Origin: Bacteroidales bacterium F22
GTDB lineage: Bacteria; Bacteroidota; Bacteroidia; Bacteroidales; Bacteroidaceae
NCBI GenBank assembly: GCA_029541985.1
Contig: CP095414.1
Coordinates: forward strand, 620,001 to 684,000
Reading direction: 5' to 3'
DNA length: 64,000 nucleotides
The notes under the pieces were generated by a model. It had not been told where the DNA came from. It searched no databases and saw only the letters and a list, made by a program, of their open reading frames with translations. Below are positions 1 to 8,314 of the stretch, in pieces. The translations under genes were made by a program, and so were the position numbers. Each line of letters starts with the position of its first letter. Position 1 is the first letter of the stretch.

Positions 1-27
1 TCTTATTCCCTTTTTTTTAGTAGCTTC

Positions 28-41
28 GTAACATCTGTTAC
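28..41. promoter_or_regulatory. Palindromic operator upstream of the Crp/Fnr gene
   Basis: GTAACA-TC-TGTTAC is a perfect 6+6 inverted repeat with a 2-base spacer, the size and symmetry expected for a Crp/Fnr dimer. A TACTTTCG element at 64-71 resembles the Bacteroidota -7 box (TAnnTTTG). If transcription starts near 77, the palindrome is centred near -43, close to the class II activator position. No second copy is seen between the regulator and hcp, so this site probably serves both genes. That the downstream regulator binds it is inference. Confidence 0.6.
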
Positions 42-63
42 TTATTTCCTTATTGCTAATAAT

Positions 64-71
64 TACTTTCG
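64..71 (+). promoter_or_regulatory. Putative -7 element of the regulator-hcp promoter
   Basis: TACTTTCG matches TAnnTTTG at all but one position. It lies 24 bases before the ATG at 95, giving a short leader. There is no good TTTG -33 element at the usual distance, which would fit a promoter that depends on an activator at the adjacent palindrome. Confidence 0.4.
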
Positions 72-94
72 CAGTGTCATTTAATTAAAACAGT

Positions 95-751
95 ATGAAA
101 ACTATAGAAATTGCCCAATTACAACGTACTCCTGTATTCGAAGGAGTAGCTGCATCGGTTATCGAAAAATTCCTTGCTGAAACCCCTCAAGCTTTGAGGA
201 GTTATGCTAAAGGTGATTTTATAGCTATCGAAGGGGATGTTTGTTCAAGAGTGTATCTGTTGTATGATGGAAGCGTCATTGCCCATATGACTGGTAATGA
301 TGGTAAGAAACTTATTATTGAAGAAATCAAAGAGCCTTGTATCTTAGCTTCAGCTTTTATGTTTGCTAGCGACAATCGCTTCCCTGTGACGGCGGAGGTC
401 TCATCGGATGAAGCTACTGTATTGGTCTTCAGTCGGGATATATTTGTCAAACTGATGCAATCGCATACACAAGTACTGAATAACTTTATCAGAGCGATTT
501 CTGACCGTAGTTTGCTTTTATCACAGCGTCTAAAGGCGTCTGCTCTTCAATCGTTGCGCGTGAGACTAGCTCATTTTCTTTATGAACATCATAAAGAATT
601 GCCTACTCAACAATTGCTATCCGAACGGCTTGGAGTGGCGAGACCCTCTCTTAGTAGAGTGGTTGCTCAACTGGCGGATGAAGGGTACATCGAACAGAAA
701 CATCGTAAGATTTACGTTATGGATGTGGAGCGATTGAAAAAGTTATTCTGA
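95..751 (+). CDS. Crp/Fnr family transcriptional regulator (HcpR-like by context)
   Basis: A 218-residue cytoplasmic regulator with the usual Crp/Fnr layout: an N-terminal cyclic-nucleotide-binding-type beta-roll (about residues 15-130), a dimerisation helix, and a C-terminal winged helix-turn-helix (about 150-212) whose recognition helix contains [11 protein letters not shown]. There is no Fnr-type N-terminal cysteine cluster, so it does not look like an Fe-S oxygen sensor. The next gene, 62 bases downstream on the same strand, is hcp. In many anaerobes, including Porphyromonas, a Crp/Fnr protein called HcpR controls hcp in response to nitrosative stress, so that role is likely here, but it rests on family knowledge and context. 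A palindrome at 28-41 is a candidate binding site. Confidence 0.9.
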   Translation: MKTIEIAQLQRTPVFEGVAASVIEKFLAETPQALRSYAKGDFIAIEGDVCSRVYLLYDGSVIAHMTGNDGKKLIIEEIKEPCILASAFMFASDNRFPVTAEVSSDEATVLVFSRDIFVKLMQSHTQVLNNFIRAISDRSLLLSQRLKASALQSLRVRLAHFLYEHHKELPTQQLLSERLGVARPSLSRVVAQLADEGYIEQKHRKIYVMDVERLKKLF

Positions 752-813
752 TAGTCTCATCAAATTTAAATGACTGTATAAAACAAAAAATTAATTATTT
801 AAAAACAAAGAGT

Positions 814-2436
814 ATGAGTATGTTTTGTTATCAATGCCAAGAGGCAGCCAAGGGAACTGGCTGTACTATTAAGGGAGTTTGCGGAAAGAAAGAAGAGTTA
901 TCAGCTAAGTTTGACTTGATGCTGTTTGCTGTACGTGGTATCAGTGTGATTACTACTGCTATTCGCAAATCTAAGGGAATCGTGAAGGATGAATCTGCAA
1001 TCAATTTTTATGTGGTTGATGCTTTATTCTCTTCTATTACTAATGCTAACTTTGATGACGAACAAATTTTAGTTCGTGTAAAAAGAGGATTTGACTTGCG
1101 TAATCAGTTACTTCAACAAGCCAAAGAATTAAATGTCGTGTTGCCGACTCTTGATGAGTTGACATGGGTAAATGATGAAACTCAATATGAAGAAAAGGCT
1201 AAGACGGTAGGCGTACTCCGTGAAGCTAACGAGGATGTTCGTTCACTTAAAGAATTGACTATCTACGGACTAAAAGGGCTAGCTGCTTACGTGGTACATG
1301 CTATGAATTTGGGCTATGACGATATCACTTTGCACGAATTTATTCAACGTGCTATTTCTGATACGACTGTTGGACTTCTAGATGCAGATGGACTTACTGC
1401 ACTTGTCTTAGAGACTGGTGAAAATGGCGTGAAGGGTATGGCACTTTTGGATAAGGCTAACACTCAACGTTATGGTAATCCTGAGGTTACTACCGTAAAT
1501 ATCGGAACAAGAAACAATCCTGCTATCTTGATCTCTGGTCATGACTTGGCGGATATGGAAGAGTTGCTAGAACAAACCAAGGGAACGGGTGTCGATGTAT
1601 ATACTCACTCTGAGATGCTTCCTGCAAACTATTATCCTGCATTTAAGAAGTATTCTCATTTTGTGGGTAACTATGGTAATGCATGGTGGAAACAACGTGA
1701 AGAGTTTGAGTCGTTCAATGGTCCTATCTTGTTTACTACAAACTGTATCGTACCTCCTACAAGTAAGTCAACTTATCTAAACCGTTTGTTTACTACTGGA
1801 TCTACTGGCTATCCTGGTGCTAAGCATCTTGTCGCTGGTCCTGATGGAAAGAAGGATTTCTCTGAGGTTATCGAACTAGCTAAGAAGTGTCCTGCTCCTA
1901 CAGAGATTGAACACGGTTCTATCGTTGGTGGTTTTGCTCATGACCAAGTATTTAAGTTGGCTGACAAAATTGTCGAGGCAGTTAAGTCGGGTGCAATCAA
2001 ACAGTTCGTGGTAATGGCTGGATGTGATGGCCGTATGAAGAGCAGAGAGATGTATACTGATTATGCTAATAATCTTCCTAAGGATCAGGTAATCTTGACT
2101 GCGGGTTGTGCTAAATATCGCTACAACAAATTACCACTTGGTGATATCGGTGGTATCCCTAGAGTGTTAGATGCTGGACAGTGTAATGATAGCTACTCTT
2201 TAGCTCTTATCGCTTTGAAACTAAAAGAGGTATTTGAACTTAGTGATATCAATGATTTGCCTATCACTTACAATATCGCATGGTACGAGCAAAAGGCGGT
2301 AATCGTTCTTTTGGCATTGCTTAGCTTAGGAGTGAAGAATATTCACATCGGACCTACATTGCCTGCGTTCTTATCACCAAATGTAACCAATGTGTTGGTG
2401 AATAACTTTGGTCTTGGTGGACCAATCGTTGACTAA
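814..2436 (+). CDS. hcp: Hydroxylamine reductase / hybrid cluster protein
   Basis: A 540-residue hybrid cluster protein, which reduces hydroxylamine in vitro and is linked to nitric oxide detoxification in anaerobes. The N-terminus has cysteines 5, 8, 17 and 23 (Cx2Cx8Cx5C), the spacing of the Hcp form found in strict anaerobes rather than the longer enterobacterial spacing. Expected hybrid-cluster ligands are visible: His in [11 protein letters not shown], Glu in THSEMLP, Cys in FTTNCIVP, and later cysteines in [21 protein letters not shown] and DAGQCNDSY. Length is normal. ATGAGTATG offers two starts two codons apart; the first is used. It lies 62 bases after the Crp/Fnr gene and before a strong terminator, so the two probably form an operon. 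Confidence 0.97.
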   Translation: MSMFCYQCQEAAKGTGCTIKGVCGKKEELSAKFDLMLFAVRGISVITTAIRKSKGIVKDESAINFYVVDALFSSITNANFDDEQILVRVKRGFDLRNQLLQQAKELNVVLPTLDELTWVNDETQYEEKAKTVGVLREANEDVRSLKELTIYGLKGLAAYVVHAMNLGYDDITLHEFIQRAISDTTVGLLDADGLTALVLETGENGVKGMALLDKANTQRYGNPEVTTVNIGTRNNPAILISGHDLADMEELLEQTKGTGVDVYTHSEMLPANYYPAFKKYSHFVGNYGNAWWKQREEFESFNGPILFTTNCIVPPTSKSTYLNRLFTTGSTGYPGAKHLVAGPDGKKDFSEVIELAKKCPAPTEIEHGSIVGGFAHDQVFKLADKIVEAVKSGAIKQFVVMAGCDGRMKSREMYTDYANNLPKDQVILTAGCAKYRYNKLPLGDIGGIPRVLDAGQCNDSYSLALIALKLKEVFELSDINDLPITYNIAWYEQKAVIVLLALLSLGVKNIHIGPTLPAFLSPNVTNVLVNNFGLGGPIVD

Positions 2437-2463
2437 AATAGAAGTCACAATCTTATGATACTA

Positions 2464-2499
2464 ATCGTTCTACCTAACGAGTAGGTAGAACGATTTTTT
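2464..2499 (+). terminator. Rho-independent terminator after hcp
   Basis: Perfect 12-bp stem (ATCGTTCTACCT / AGGTAGAACGAT) with a 7-base loop, followed by a run of T, 27 bases after the hcp stop. Confidence 0.9.
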
Positions 2500-2571
2500 C
2501 ATGGAACTAGATTAGTTCAACAAACAAAGCTTCTAGTGATACAGAACAAAGTCAAGGCTATCAAAAAAATG

Positions 2572-2630
2572 ATCGGATGGTATAATAGCAATGAAATAAC
2601 ACCTATCTCATAACTCTTATACCATCCGAT
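2572..2630. repeat. 14-bp inverted repeat with a 31-base spacer
   Basis: ATCGGATGGTATAA and its exact complement TTATACCATCCGAT flank 31 bases. On the minus strand the far arm is followed by CA and then seven T, so it may be a second terminator for the minus-strand TonB-lipoprotein operon, although the loop is unusually long. Confidence 0.5.
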
Positions 2631-2645
2631 TATTCTCAAAAGGTA

Positions 2646-2689
2646 ACAAAGAAACTCTATTGTTTGATTGGAAAATAGAGCTCTTTGTT
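2646..2689 (-). terminator. Hairpin after the lipoprotein gene
   Basis: ACAAAGA-A-ACTCTATT pairs with AATAGAG-C-TCTTTGT, two 7-bp blocks around a mismatch, just downstream of the lipoprotein stop on the minus strand. The T tract is weak. Confidence 0.5.
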
Positions 2690-2699
2690 TCAGTAAAAA

Positions 2700-3365
2700 T
2701 TATTCTACGACATTGAGTTCAAAAGTAACATCTATATCGTTCTCTCCTACTGCAGTAGTATCATTAGCTCCTTTTTCTCCTGGTTTATGTTTTAAAACAA
2801 CATGAAAATCGGTGAGAGCTTCATGTTTGTCGCCTGTTGTCCATTCTGTATGAAGACCCAATGGATTACCTTCAGTATCATAATCATTATATATCACTTT
2901 GCTCTTTGGATCTTGTACATCATCTCCTATATTACCTGTTCCTACAGGTGCAGTAAAGATATTATCTTCAAACCCAAAGTAGAATTGATGAGCTAGACTT
3001 TCCTCTTGAATCTCATCACATGTATTCTGATCACCTTCTGGTGCTAATTGATTTACGATCTCAAATGTAAGCTGGTATTCTGTGTTTTGTTTAAGGCTAA
3101 TAGTACCTATACTTTCTAATGGTTCTGGACCTTTAAAACCATCAGGATCTACTATTTCTGCTCTTACTACAGCGCCACCAGGAATAACTACACCATCTTC
3201 AGCAGGTGTAAATACCACTGCTAAATTTGTTATATCTTCGGTCTCATTCTCTACTGCAGGGGCGTCTGGGTCATCTGAACTACTACAAGCTGACAATACA
3301 CACACACATGCTAGCGCAGCAATAAATCCTTTTGCAGTCATGCTAACTAATTCTTTTGTTTTCAT
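2700..3365 (-). CDS. Lipoprotein partner of a TonB receptor
   Basis: A 221-residue lipoprotein. The N-terminus is a short signal peptide ending in a lipobox (LSAC, Cys27) followed by Ser-Ser-Ser-Asp-Asp, typical of Bacteroidota lipoproteins exported to the outer membrane. The mature part is acidic. It has a DPDGFKG segment, a pattern suggesting beta strands (ISLKQNTEYQLTFEI), and a Cys- and His-containing stretch (CDEIQEESLAHQFYFGF). It starts 20 bases after the upstream TonB receptor gene and is surely cotranscribed. I recall similar lipoproteins next to metal-type TonB receptors in Bacteroidota, but cannot name the family; substrate capture for the receptor is inference. Confidence 0.8.
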   Translation of the reverse strand: MKTKELVSMTAKGFIAALACVCVLSACSSSDDPDAPAVENETEDITNLAVVFTPAEDGVVIPGGAVVRAEIVDPDGFKGPEPLESIGTISLKQNTEYQLTFEIVNQLAPEGDQNTCDEIQEESLAHQFYFGFEDNIFTAPVGTGNIGDDVQDPKSKVIYNDYDTEGNPLGLHTEWTTGDKHEALTDFHVVLKHKPGEKGANDTTAVGENDIDVTFELNVVE

Positions 3366-3385
3366 ACAATTGTTTTTTTTAAAAA

Positions 3386-5767
3386 TTAAAAATTATAATT
3401 CAATGATATTTTAATATTTGTTCCCATCTCATCAATGAAATACCTCGATTGATTAAGATAATCTCTGTAACTAGTATTCAGAATATTGTCCACTGCTATC
3501 TGACCTGAGAGGGCTTTTCTTGTCCAGTTCAACTGAGCATTTAATAAGAAATAGCCTTTGGGAGCTTCTTTAAAATCAAATATCTCACTATCGAAAGCAA
3601 CTTGATTATTTGCCATATTGCTCACTTCCAAAGGGGATAGTACTCGTGGAGCATTATTTTGCTTGAATGTGTAATTAGGAGTAATCTTGAATTCGAGCTT
3701 GTCGAGTAATAGATACTTTTCTTTCTGATAAGATAATGTATAACTTAATCTGTGAGGGGGTTGATTTATTAAAGGTTCATCTTTCGATGTATTCTTTGAC
3801 CATAATAAACTTGCTTTCAGAGTTCCACTTAGTTGTTTTGTCATACGGTATGTATAATCGATATCGGCTCCAGCAAATAGCGCATCAGTTTGACTTATTA
3901 TAAATAATGGTGTAGCGCCTTTCATGTTAATAATTACTCCTAGAGGACGTTGATAAATAAAATTACTGATATAATTAACATAAGCAGTAACAAATAAATC
4001 GGATTTACCTTTTGAGTAATGATACTCACTAACCCATTTCAAACCTCGTTCAGGGTTTATCTTCTTCTCACTACTATTTAAGACCTCACTTGCAGAAATA
4101 GAATTACTACCAGTTTGCTGGTATCTCCATAAACCGTAAACATTATAGAAATCATGTAACCCATAGGAATACAGTTCTGCCATGTTGGGGAAACGAGTTG
4201 ATGTACCTATATTTGTTCGAAATAAGGAAAATGAATTTATCTCACGTTGATATCCTAAAGTTATGCTGTTACCTAACTTATCGAAAGAATCATTATATTC
4301 ATCTTGCTTGTAGTCGAGCCCTGCCACACTGCTTGACTCTTGGTCTAGACGTATACCTGCTTCAAATGTATTTTTATTGAAGTGATACGATTCTATTATA
4401 TAAGCACTGAGCCTTGTCTGATTATAATTGGGGATAAAAACGGCGTTGTTAGTTCCAGCTATATTAGTATTGTCTTGGGAAAAAGATGCGATTCCCCAAT
4501 TTCCGTTAAGCCTTCCCCATTGTTTATGAGCCCAATTAAGTTTTATATCACGCGTATTTAATTTTAGGTTCGTAGAGGGAGCTTCCATATTCCTTCTAAC
4601 ATCAAATTCTTTGCGTTTATTTATTTGTTGACTGAGTTTAAGGGTGAATTTTCCGATTGGAGATAACCAATCTATATCACCTATGAGTAGATGATGTTGG
4701 GTTTCTTGGTTTGGTTGAGCTATATTATAACTAAAATCGTTCTCAAATAAAGGGCGATTTGAGTTTATAGCTCTATCTAAGTCAACCATAGTAGTATATA
4801 TCGAAGCTCGGGGAATACCTAAGTTTTGATTGATATAACTGTACCGCAGCTTAAAATTCCAATTGGCAAGATGATAATGTACCCCCCCTCCAAATGCTTG
4901 TTCTTGTTTACCTGTATTACTTAGCTCATAGTTGGGCGCGTGTCTATCACCATTTTTTATATAACTACCAGATAAATAGTATGCAAACTTATTAAATCCT
5001 TGCCCTATCTTTATGCTTGAGTTTAAGCCTCTACCATTGGTCTCGTAACCTAGATTTGCTTGACCTTCAAATGCTTGATCTAAATTCATGGGGTCACCAT
5101 TTACTAATATAACACCTCCTACAGCATCAGAGCCATACTCTACAGCACTAGCTCCTTTTATGATATCTATATTGTTCAATGAGGAAACATCTATTTCAGG
5201 AGCATGATCACTTCCCCAATTTTGAAAGGCGTGTCTAACCCCATTGTTGATGATTAAAACCCTATTACCGTATAATCCATGAACAACTGGTAACTGTACA
5301 TTGCTTCCTGAAGATAACATATTGACTCCACTAATCTCTTTTAGTGCAGAGGCTAAAGATTCAGATGATTTATATTTCAACTGGCTAGGGCCAATGCTTG
5401 TCATGGCACTAGTTCGTACTTTTTTGACTTTACGATTACCTCTAACAACGACCTCAGCTATATTTTTACCGACTTCTGAAAGCGTAATCTGAATAGGAGA
5501 TGTACCTTGTCTATATGAGTAGACTACAGTTTTATAACCAATATAGGAGAAGGTTAAGTCACATTCTTTGAGCGAGTAGTTTAATGTGAATTTCCCATCA
5601 TCCTTTGTAACGGTTCCTACCGAAGTATTCTTTATTTGTACATATACAAAAGGGATGGGTTGACCTTTTGCATCTTTAACGATTCCCGTAATTTGATTTT
5701 TGTTATGAGCTGAAACAACATTTAATATAAACATTAAAATGCAAAGTATGCTAGAGATTCGTTTCAT
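3386..5767 (-). CDS. TonB-dependent outer membrane receptor, ZnuD-like plug
   Basis: A 793-residue outer membrane receptor. After a signal peptide (to about residue 20) comes a carboxypeptidase-regulatory-like beta-sandwich (about 25-105), then a plug with VVHGLYGNRVLIINNGV and GASAVEYGSDAVGGVI, then a 22-strand-type barrel ending in Phe (ISLNYNF). The plug contains the motif SDHAPEIDVSSL. A related DHA-x-x-x-D stretch is found in the plug of ZnuD, the neisserial zinc receptor, which points to a metal or metal-complex substrate. This is inference from one motif and the partner lipoprotein gene downstream. No SusD-like gene follows, which argues against a polysaccharide receptor. The gene looks more AT-rich than the housekeeping genes around it. 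Confidence 0.88.
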   Translation of the reverse strand: MKRISSILCILMFILNVVSAHNKNQITGIVKDAKGQPIPFVYVQIKNTSVGTVTKDDGKFTLNYSLKECDLTFSYIGYKTVVYSYRQGTSPIQITLSEVGKNIAEVVVRGNRKVKKVRTSAMTSIGPSQLKYKSSESLASALKEISGVNMLSSGSNVQLPVVHGLYGNRVLIINNGVRHAFQNWGSDHAPEIDVSSLNNIDIIKGASAVEYGSDAVGGVILVNGDPMNLDQAFEGQANLGYETNGRGLNSSIKIGQGFNKFAYYLSGSYIKNGDRHAPNYELSNTGKQEQAFGGGVHYHLANWNFKLRYSYINQNLGIPRASIYTTMVDLDRAINSNRPLFENDFSYNIAQPNQETQHHLLIGDIDWLSPIGKFTLKLSQQINKRKEFDVRRNMEAPSTNLKLNTRDIKLNWAHKQWGRLNGNWGIASFSQDNTNIAGTNNAVFIPNYNQTRLSAYIIESYHFNKNTFEAGIRLDQESSSVAGLDYKQDEYNDSFDKLGNSITLGYQREINSFSLFRTNIGTSTRFPNMAELYSYGLHDFYNVYGLWRYQQTGSNSISASEVLNSSEKKINPERGLKWVSEYHYSKGKSDLFVTAYVNYISNFIYQRPLGVIINMKGATPLFIISQTDALFAGADIDYTYRMTKQLSGTLKASLLWSKNTSKDEPLINQPPHRLSYTLSYQKEKYLLLDKLEFKITPNYTFKQNNAPRVLSPLEVSNMANNQVAFDSEIFDFKEAPKGYFLLNAQLNWTRKALSGQIAVDNILNTSYRDYLNQSRYFIDEMGTNIKISLNYNF

Positions 5768-5846
5768 TATCTATTTTTTTTAAGACTGTATCCATCTTGA
5801 TGATTAAATGAGAAATATTTTGTGTGACGAAAAAACATCTGTTTGA

Positions 5847-6302
5847 CTAGACTTCATCTATGGTCTTATTACTATTATTCACTGTTTCTATTTTGGAATA
5901 ACCCTCATCTATTTCAATAAGTTTATTTACAATACCCAGATTATCTCCTTTTTCCATTGCTTGCCTTAATTTGTGAACCATCGTCCAAACGGGTTCATAG
6001 CGCTTGAGATTTAATTGTTTCTGTATATCCTTGCAAGAAATATCTTTCTTTGTTGCTAATAAAAAAATCGTCTTATACCATGTTAAAAAAGAGAGTTTTG
6101 AGTTTTCCATTACAGTCCCACTCCTTAGAGAAGTACGAAAAGAACATACCTTGCATTGGTACATGGACTTAGTGTTTAACCAATAATGATTCAAACCTCC
6201 ACATTTTTTGCACGTAACACCTGCTTTATCTCTTTGAGCTTTAAAATGAGCTCGACAATCTTGATCATTAGAAAAAATAGCTGTAAATGAAACTAGATCC
6301 AT
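5847..6302 (-). pseudogene. IS1595-family transposase remnant (N-terminal zinc ribbon only)
   Basis: The 151-residue product matches the N-terminal part of IS1595/ISXO2-type transposases: a zinc ribbon with CKKCGG and YQCKVC, then the typical SLRSGTVMENSKLSFLTWY stretch and a helical region. It reaches the first catalytic acidic motif (IEIDEGYSK) and then ends within about 15 residues, so most of the DDE-type catalytic domain is missing; family members are usually about 300 residues. I read this as a truncated, inactive insertion sequence. No terminal inverted repeats were found. The start is set at MDLVSF, because the 11 codons before it do not look coding. A domesticated DNA-binding protein is possible. 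Confidence 0.7.
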
Positions 6303-6636
6303 AGTCTTTTGAATTTGTTGATTGCGAAAGTACAAAATTTATTGGCAAAGTTGCGGATAAAAATCATTATTTAAGCTTAATTGCAACTTTCTGACCGTTA
6401 TAAACAATTCTTGTCGCTTTGCATAATTACTACTAAAATAGAGGGCCATTTTATCTAGAAACAAAAAGAAGAAAAAGTTAATCGTATTTTATTAGAAATG
6501 TTTATCTTTATGTAATTGGACGCTGAATAATTTTAAAAGAAAAACCAAAAGTTAGATTAAAAACTTTTGAGGCTTAGTTTTTCTATAAATTGATTATCTT
6601 AGGCGCTTTAATAATAATATAGTAACTCAATATAAT
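6303..6636. other. Intergenic region before the radical SAM gene
   Basis: An AT-rich divergent spacer. On the minus strand TACTTTCG (complement of 6326-6333) resembles a -7 box for the transposase remnant. A CAAAAGTT/AACTTTTG hairpin lies at 6546-6569. I see no gene or RNA and no clear promoter for the plus-strand gene. Confidence 0.4.
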
Positions 6637-7620
6637 ATGTATAAGCATTTATTTGGCCCCGTTCCTTCTAGAAGGTTGGGCATGTCTCTTGGAATAGATT
6701 TAGTACCTAAAAAAGTGTGCTCGCTCAATTGCGTATATTGTGAGGTTGGTAAAACGACTAAAATGACTCTACAACAGGATGAATATGTGTCGGAAAAGGA
6801 GATTAAAGAGGAACTCTTTGACTATTTTGAAAAGAATCCTGATCCTGATACTTTTACTTTTTCGGGTAGTGGAGAACCGACTCTTAATAATAAGATTGGT
6901 TCTATATTGGCTTTTCTCAAAGAACACAAACCGCAGATTAATGTAGCTGTCCTTACAAATGGAACATTACTAAGTCTCCCTACTCTTCGAGAAGCTATCG
7001 TGGATGCTGATATTGTCCTTCCATCACTGGATGCGGTATCAAAGTTAGCGTTTAAGAAAATCAATAGACCTCCGCGAGCGATTGACCTAGATGTCTACAT
7101 AAATGGCATTATTGACTTCAGGAAGTTGCAATTGGAAAGAGAACTATTGGATGGACGCAAACGCATCATGGATCTTGAAATTTTTATTCTTCCTGGATAT
7201 AATGATTCTAAAGAGGAATTAGATCTCTTCAAGGAGGTCATTCTTAAAATCAATCCGACAACGGTACAACTGAATACATTGGACAGACCTGGTGCTGTCA
7301 AACATCTAATCAGTGCATCGAGAAGTAAGCTGGAAGGAATCGTGAAGTATTGGGGACTAAAATATGTGAGTATCATATCTGCTGCACCTAATAGGAAGAA
7401 GATTCAGTCTTATAGAGGGGATATAGAAAGTGCTATTGTAGAAATGATTTCACGAAGACCATGTACTTTGGAAGACTTATCAGCTTCCCTAGGACATCAT
7501 ATAAGTGAAATCAATAAGTATCTCGATGTCTTGGAAAGTGAGCTTCTTATTACTAGGATAGAGGAAGATAGAGGTACCTTTTATCAGTTGAACAACAAGG
7601 GTATCGACGAAAAAGCATAA
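6637..7620 (+). CDS. Radical SAM protein (COG0731-like) with C-terminal winged helix
   Basis: A 327-residue radical SAM enzyme. The N-terminal signature (FGPVPSRRLG) and the cluster motif CSLNCVYC (CxxxCxxC, about residues 28-35) bind the SAM-coordinated 4Fe-4S cluster. FSGSGEPTLN is the usual SAM-contact GE motif. The fold runs to about residue 250, followed by a winged-helix-like domain (about 268-320, TLEDLSASLGHH). Members are annotated as Fe-S oxidoreductases related to wyosine synthetases, but bacteria lack wyosine and the substrate is unknown. It stands alone between a remnant transposon and a convergent gene. I assign the family with confidence and no specific reaction. Confidence 0.9.
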   Translation: MYKHLFGPVPSRRLGMSLGIDLVPKKVCSLNCVYCEVGKTTKMTLQQDEYVSEKEIKEELFDYFEKNPDPDTFTFSGSGEPTLNNKIGSILAFLKEHKPQINVAVLTNGTLLSLPTLREAIVDADIVLPSLDAVSKLAFKKINRPPRAIDLDVYINGIIDFRKLQLERELLDGRKRIMDLEIFILPGYNDSKEELDLFKEVILKINPTTVQLNTLDRPGAVKHLISASRSKLEGIVKYWGLKYVSIISAAPNRKKIQSYRGDIESAIVEMISRRPCTLEDLSASLGHHISEINKYLDVLESELLITRIEEDRGTFYQLNNKGIDEKA

Positions 7621-7644
7621 TGCTGATGCTGATGCTGATGCTGA
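7621..7644. repeat. Hexanucleotide tandem repeat, four TGCTGA units
   Basis: Four exact copies of TGCTGA follow the stop codon of the radical SAM gene directly and precede the shared terminator. It is not coding in that frame. Confidence 0.9.
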
Positions 7645-7653
7645 TAAAATAAG

Positions 7654-7680
7654 GGAGCTTAGTGATTAACACTAAGCTCC
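7654..7680. terminator. Bidirectional terminator
   Basis: Perfect 11-bp stem (GGAGCTTAGTG / CACTAAGCTCC) with a 5-base loop between convergent genes, with T-rich sequence on the plus side and A-rich sequence on the other side, suiting both directions. Confidence 0.85.
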
Positions 7681-7706
7681 TTGTTTATTTGAAGTCTTAT
7701 TTCGAT

Positions 7707-8159
7707 TTATTTGTCGTCTGTTTCTTCTTTGATGTCTTCATAGTCTACATCTTCTACATCTGAAAAAGGATGTGTAGATTTGAACTTGGAGTATTTCATC
7801 AATTCTTCATGTAGCTGGGTGAAAATATAGCCTATCACCACTGCATCATCGAGTAGCCCTGTGACGGGGATAAAATCAGGAATCAAATCGATAGGACTGA
7901 TTAGATATATCAAACCAGCAACGCATAGGAGAACTGACCGCTTTGAGTAACCATGATATTTGTTTTGCACGACATCGATACTGTAGTTTCCTAACAATTT
8001 TACTTTCGCTATTATACCTGATAACATATCATGACTCTCTGCATATTCTAAGGATTTAGTAATCAGTTCCTTTAGAGTACTTGGATTTTCGATGTAGCGT
8101 TTGGCTTTTCTAATCCATTTACCTTTCAAAAATCGTTCCCATATCGTTTTCTTTCTCAT
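7707..8159 (-). CDS. YkvA family (DUF1232) membrane protein
   Basis: A 150-residue protein with the DUF1232/YkvA core: a hydrophobic segment followed by LISPIDLIPDFIPVTG and a second hydrophobic stretch (GLLDDAVVIGYIF), around residues 85-125. The C-terminus is acidic. The start is set at MRKKTIWERF, because the 27 upstream codons include cysteine-rich sequence unlike the family. It lies downstream of glmS on the same strand, about 155 bases away, so cotranscription is possible. Function is unknown; the conserved motif is typically an integral or membrane-associated helical hairpin. Confidence 0.85.
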   Translation of the reverse strand: MRKKTIWERFLKGKWIRKAKRYIENPSTLKELITKSLEYAESHDMLSGIIAKVKLLGNYSIDVVQNKYHGYSKRSVLLCVAGLIYLISPIDLIPDFIPVTGLLDDAVVIGYIFTQLHEELMKYSKFKSTHPFSDVEDVDYEDIKEETDDK

Positions 8160-8314
8160 CTTGTTTCTTTTAGATTTACAATCTGCTGTCTCATGCCTGG
8201 AGCATTGGTTTATAAAAATGCTACTCTTGCAATATGACAACGACGAATATACGAAAAATAGAGAAATATTAAAGCCTTTTCTTAGACTTTACGTACTTCA
8301 TCTATTCTTTTTAT

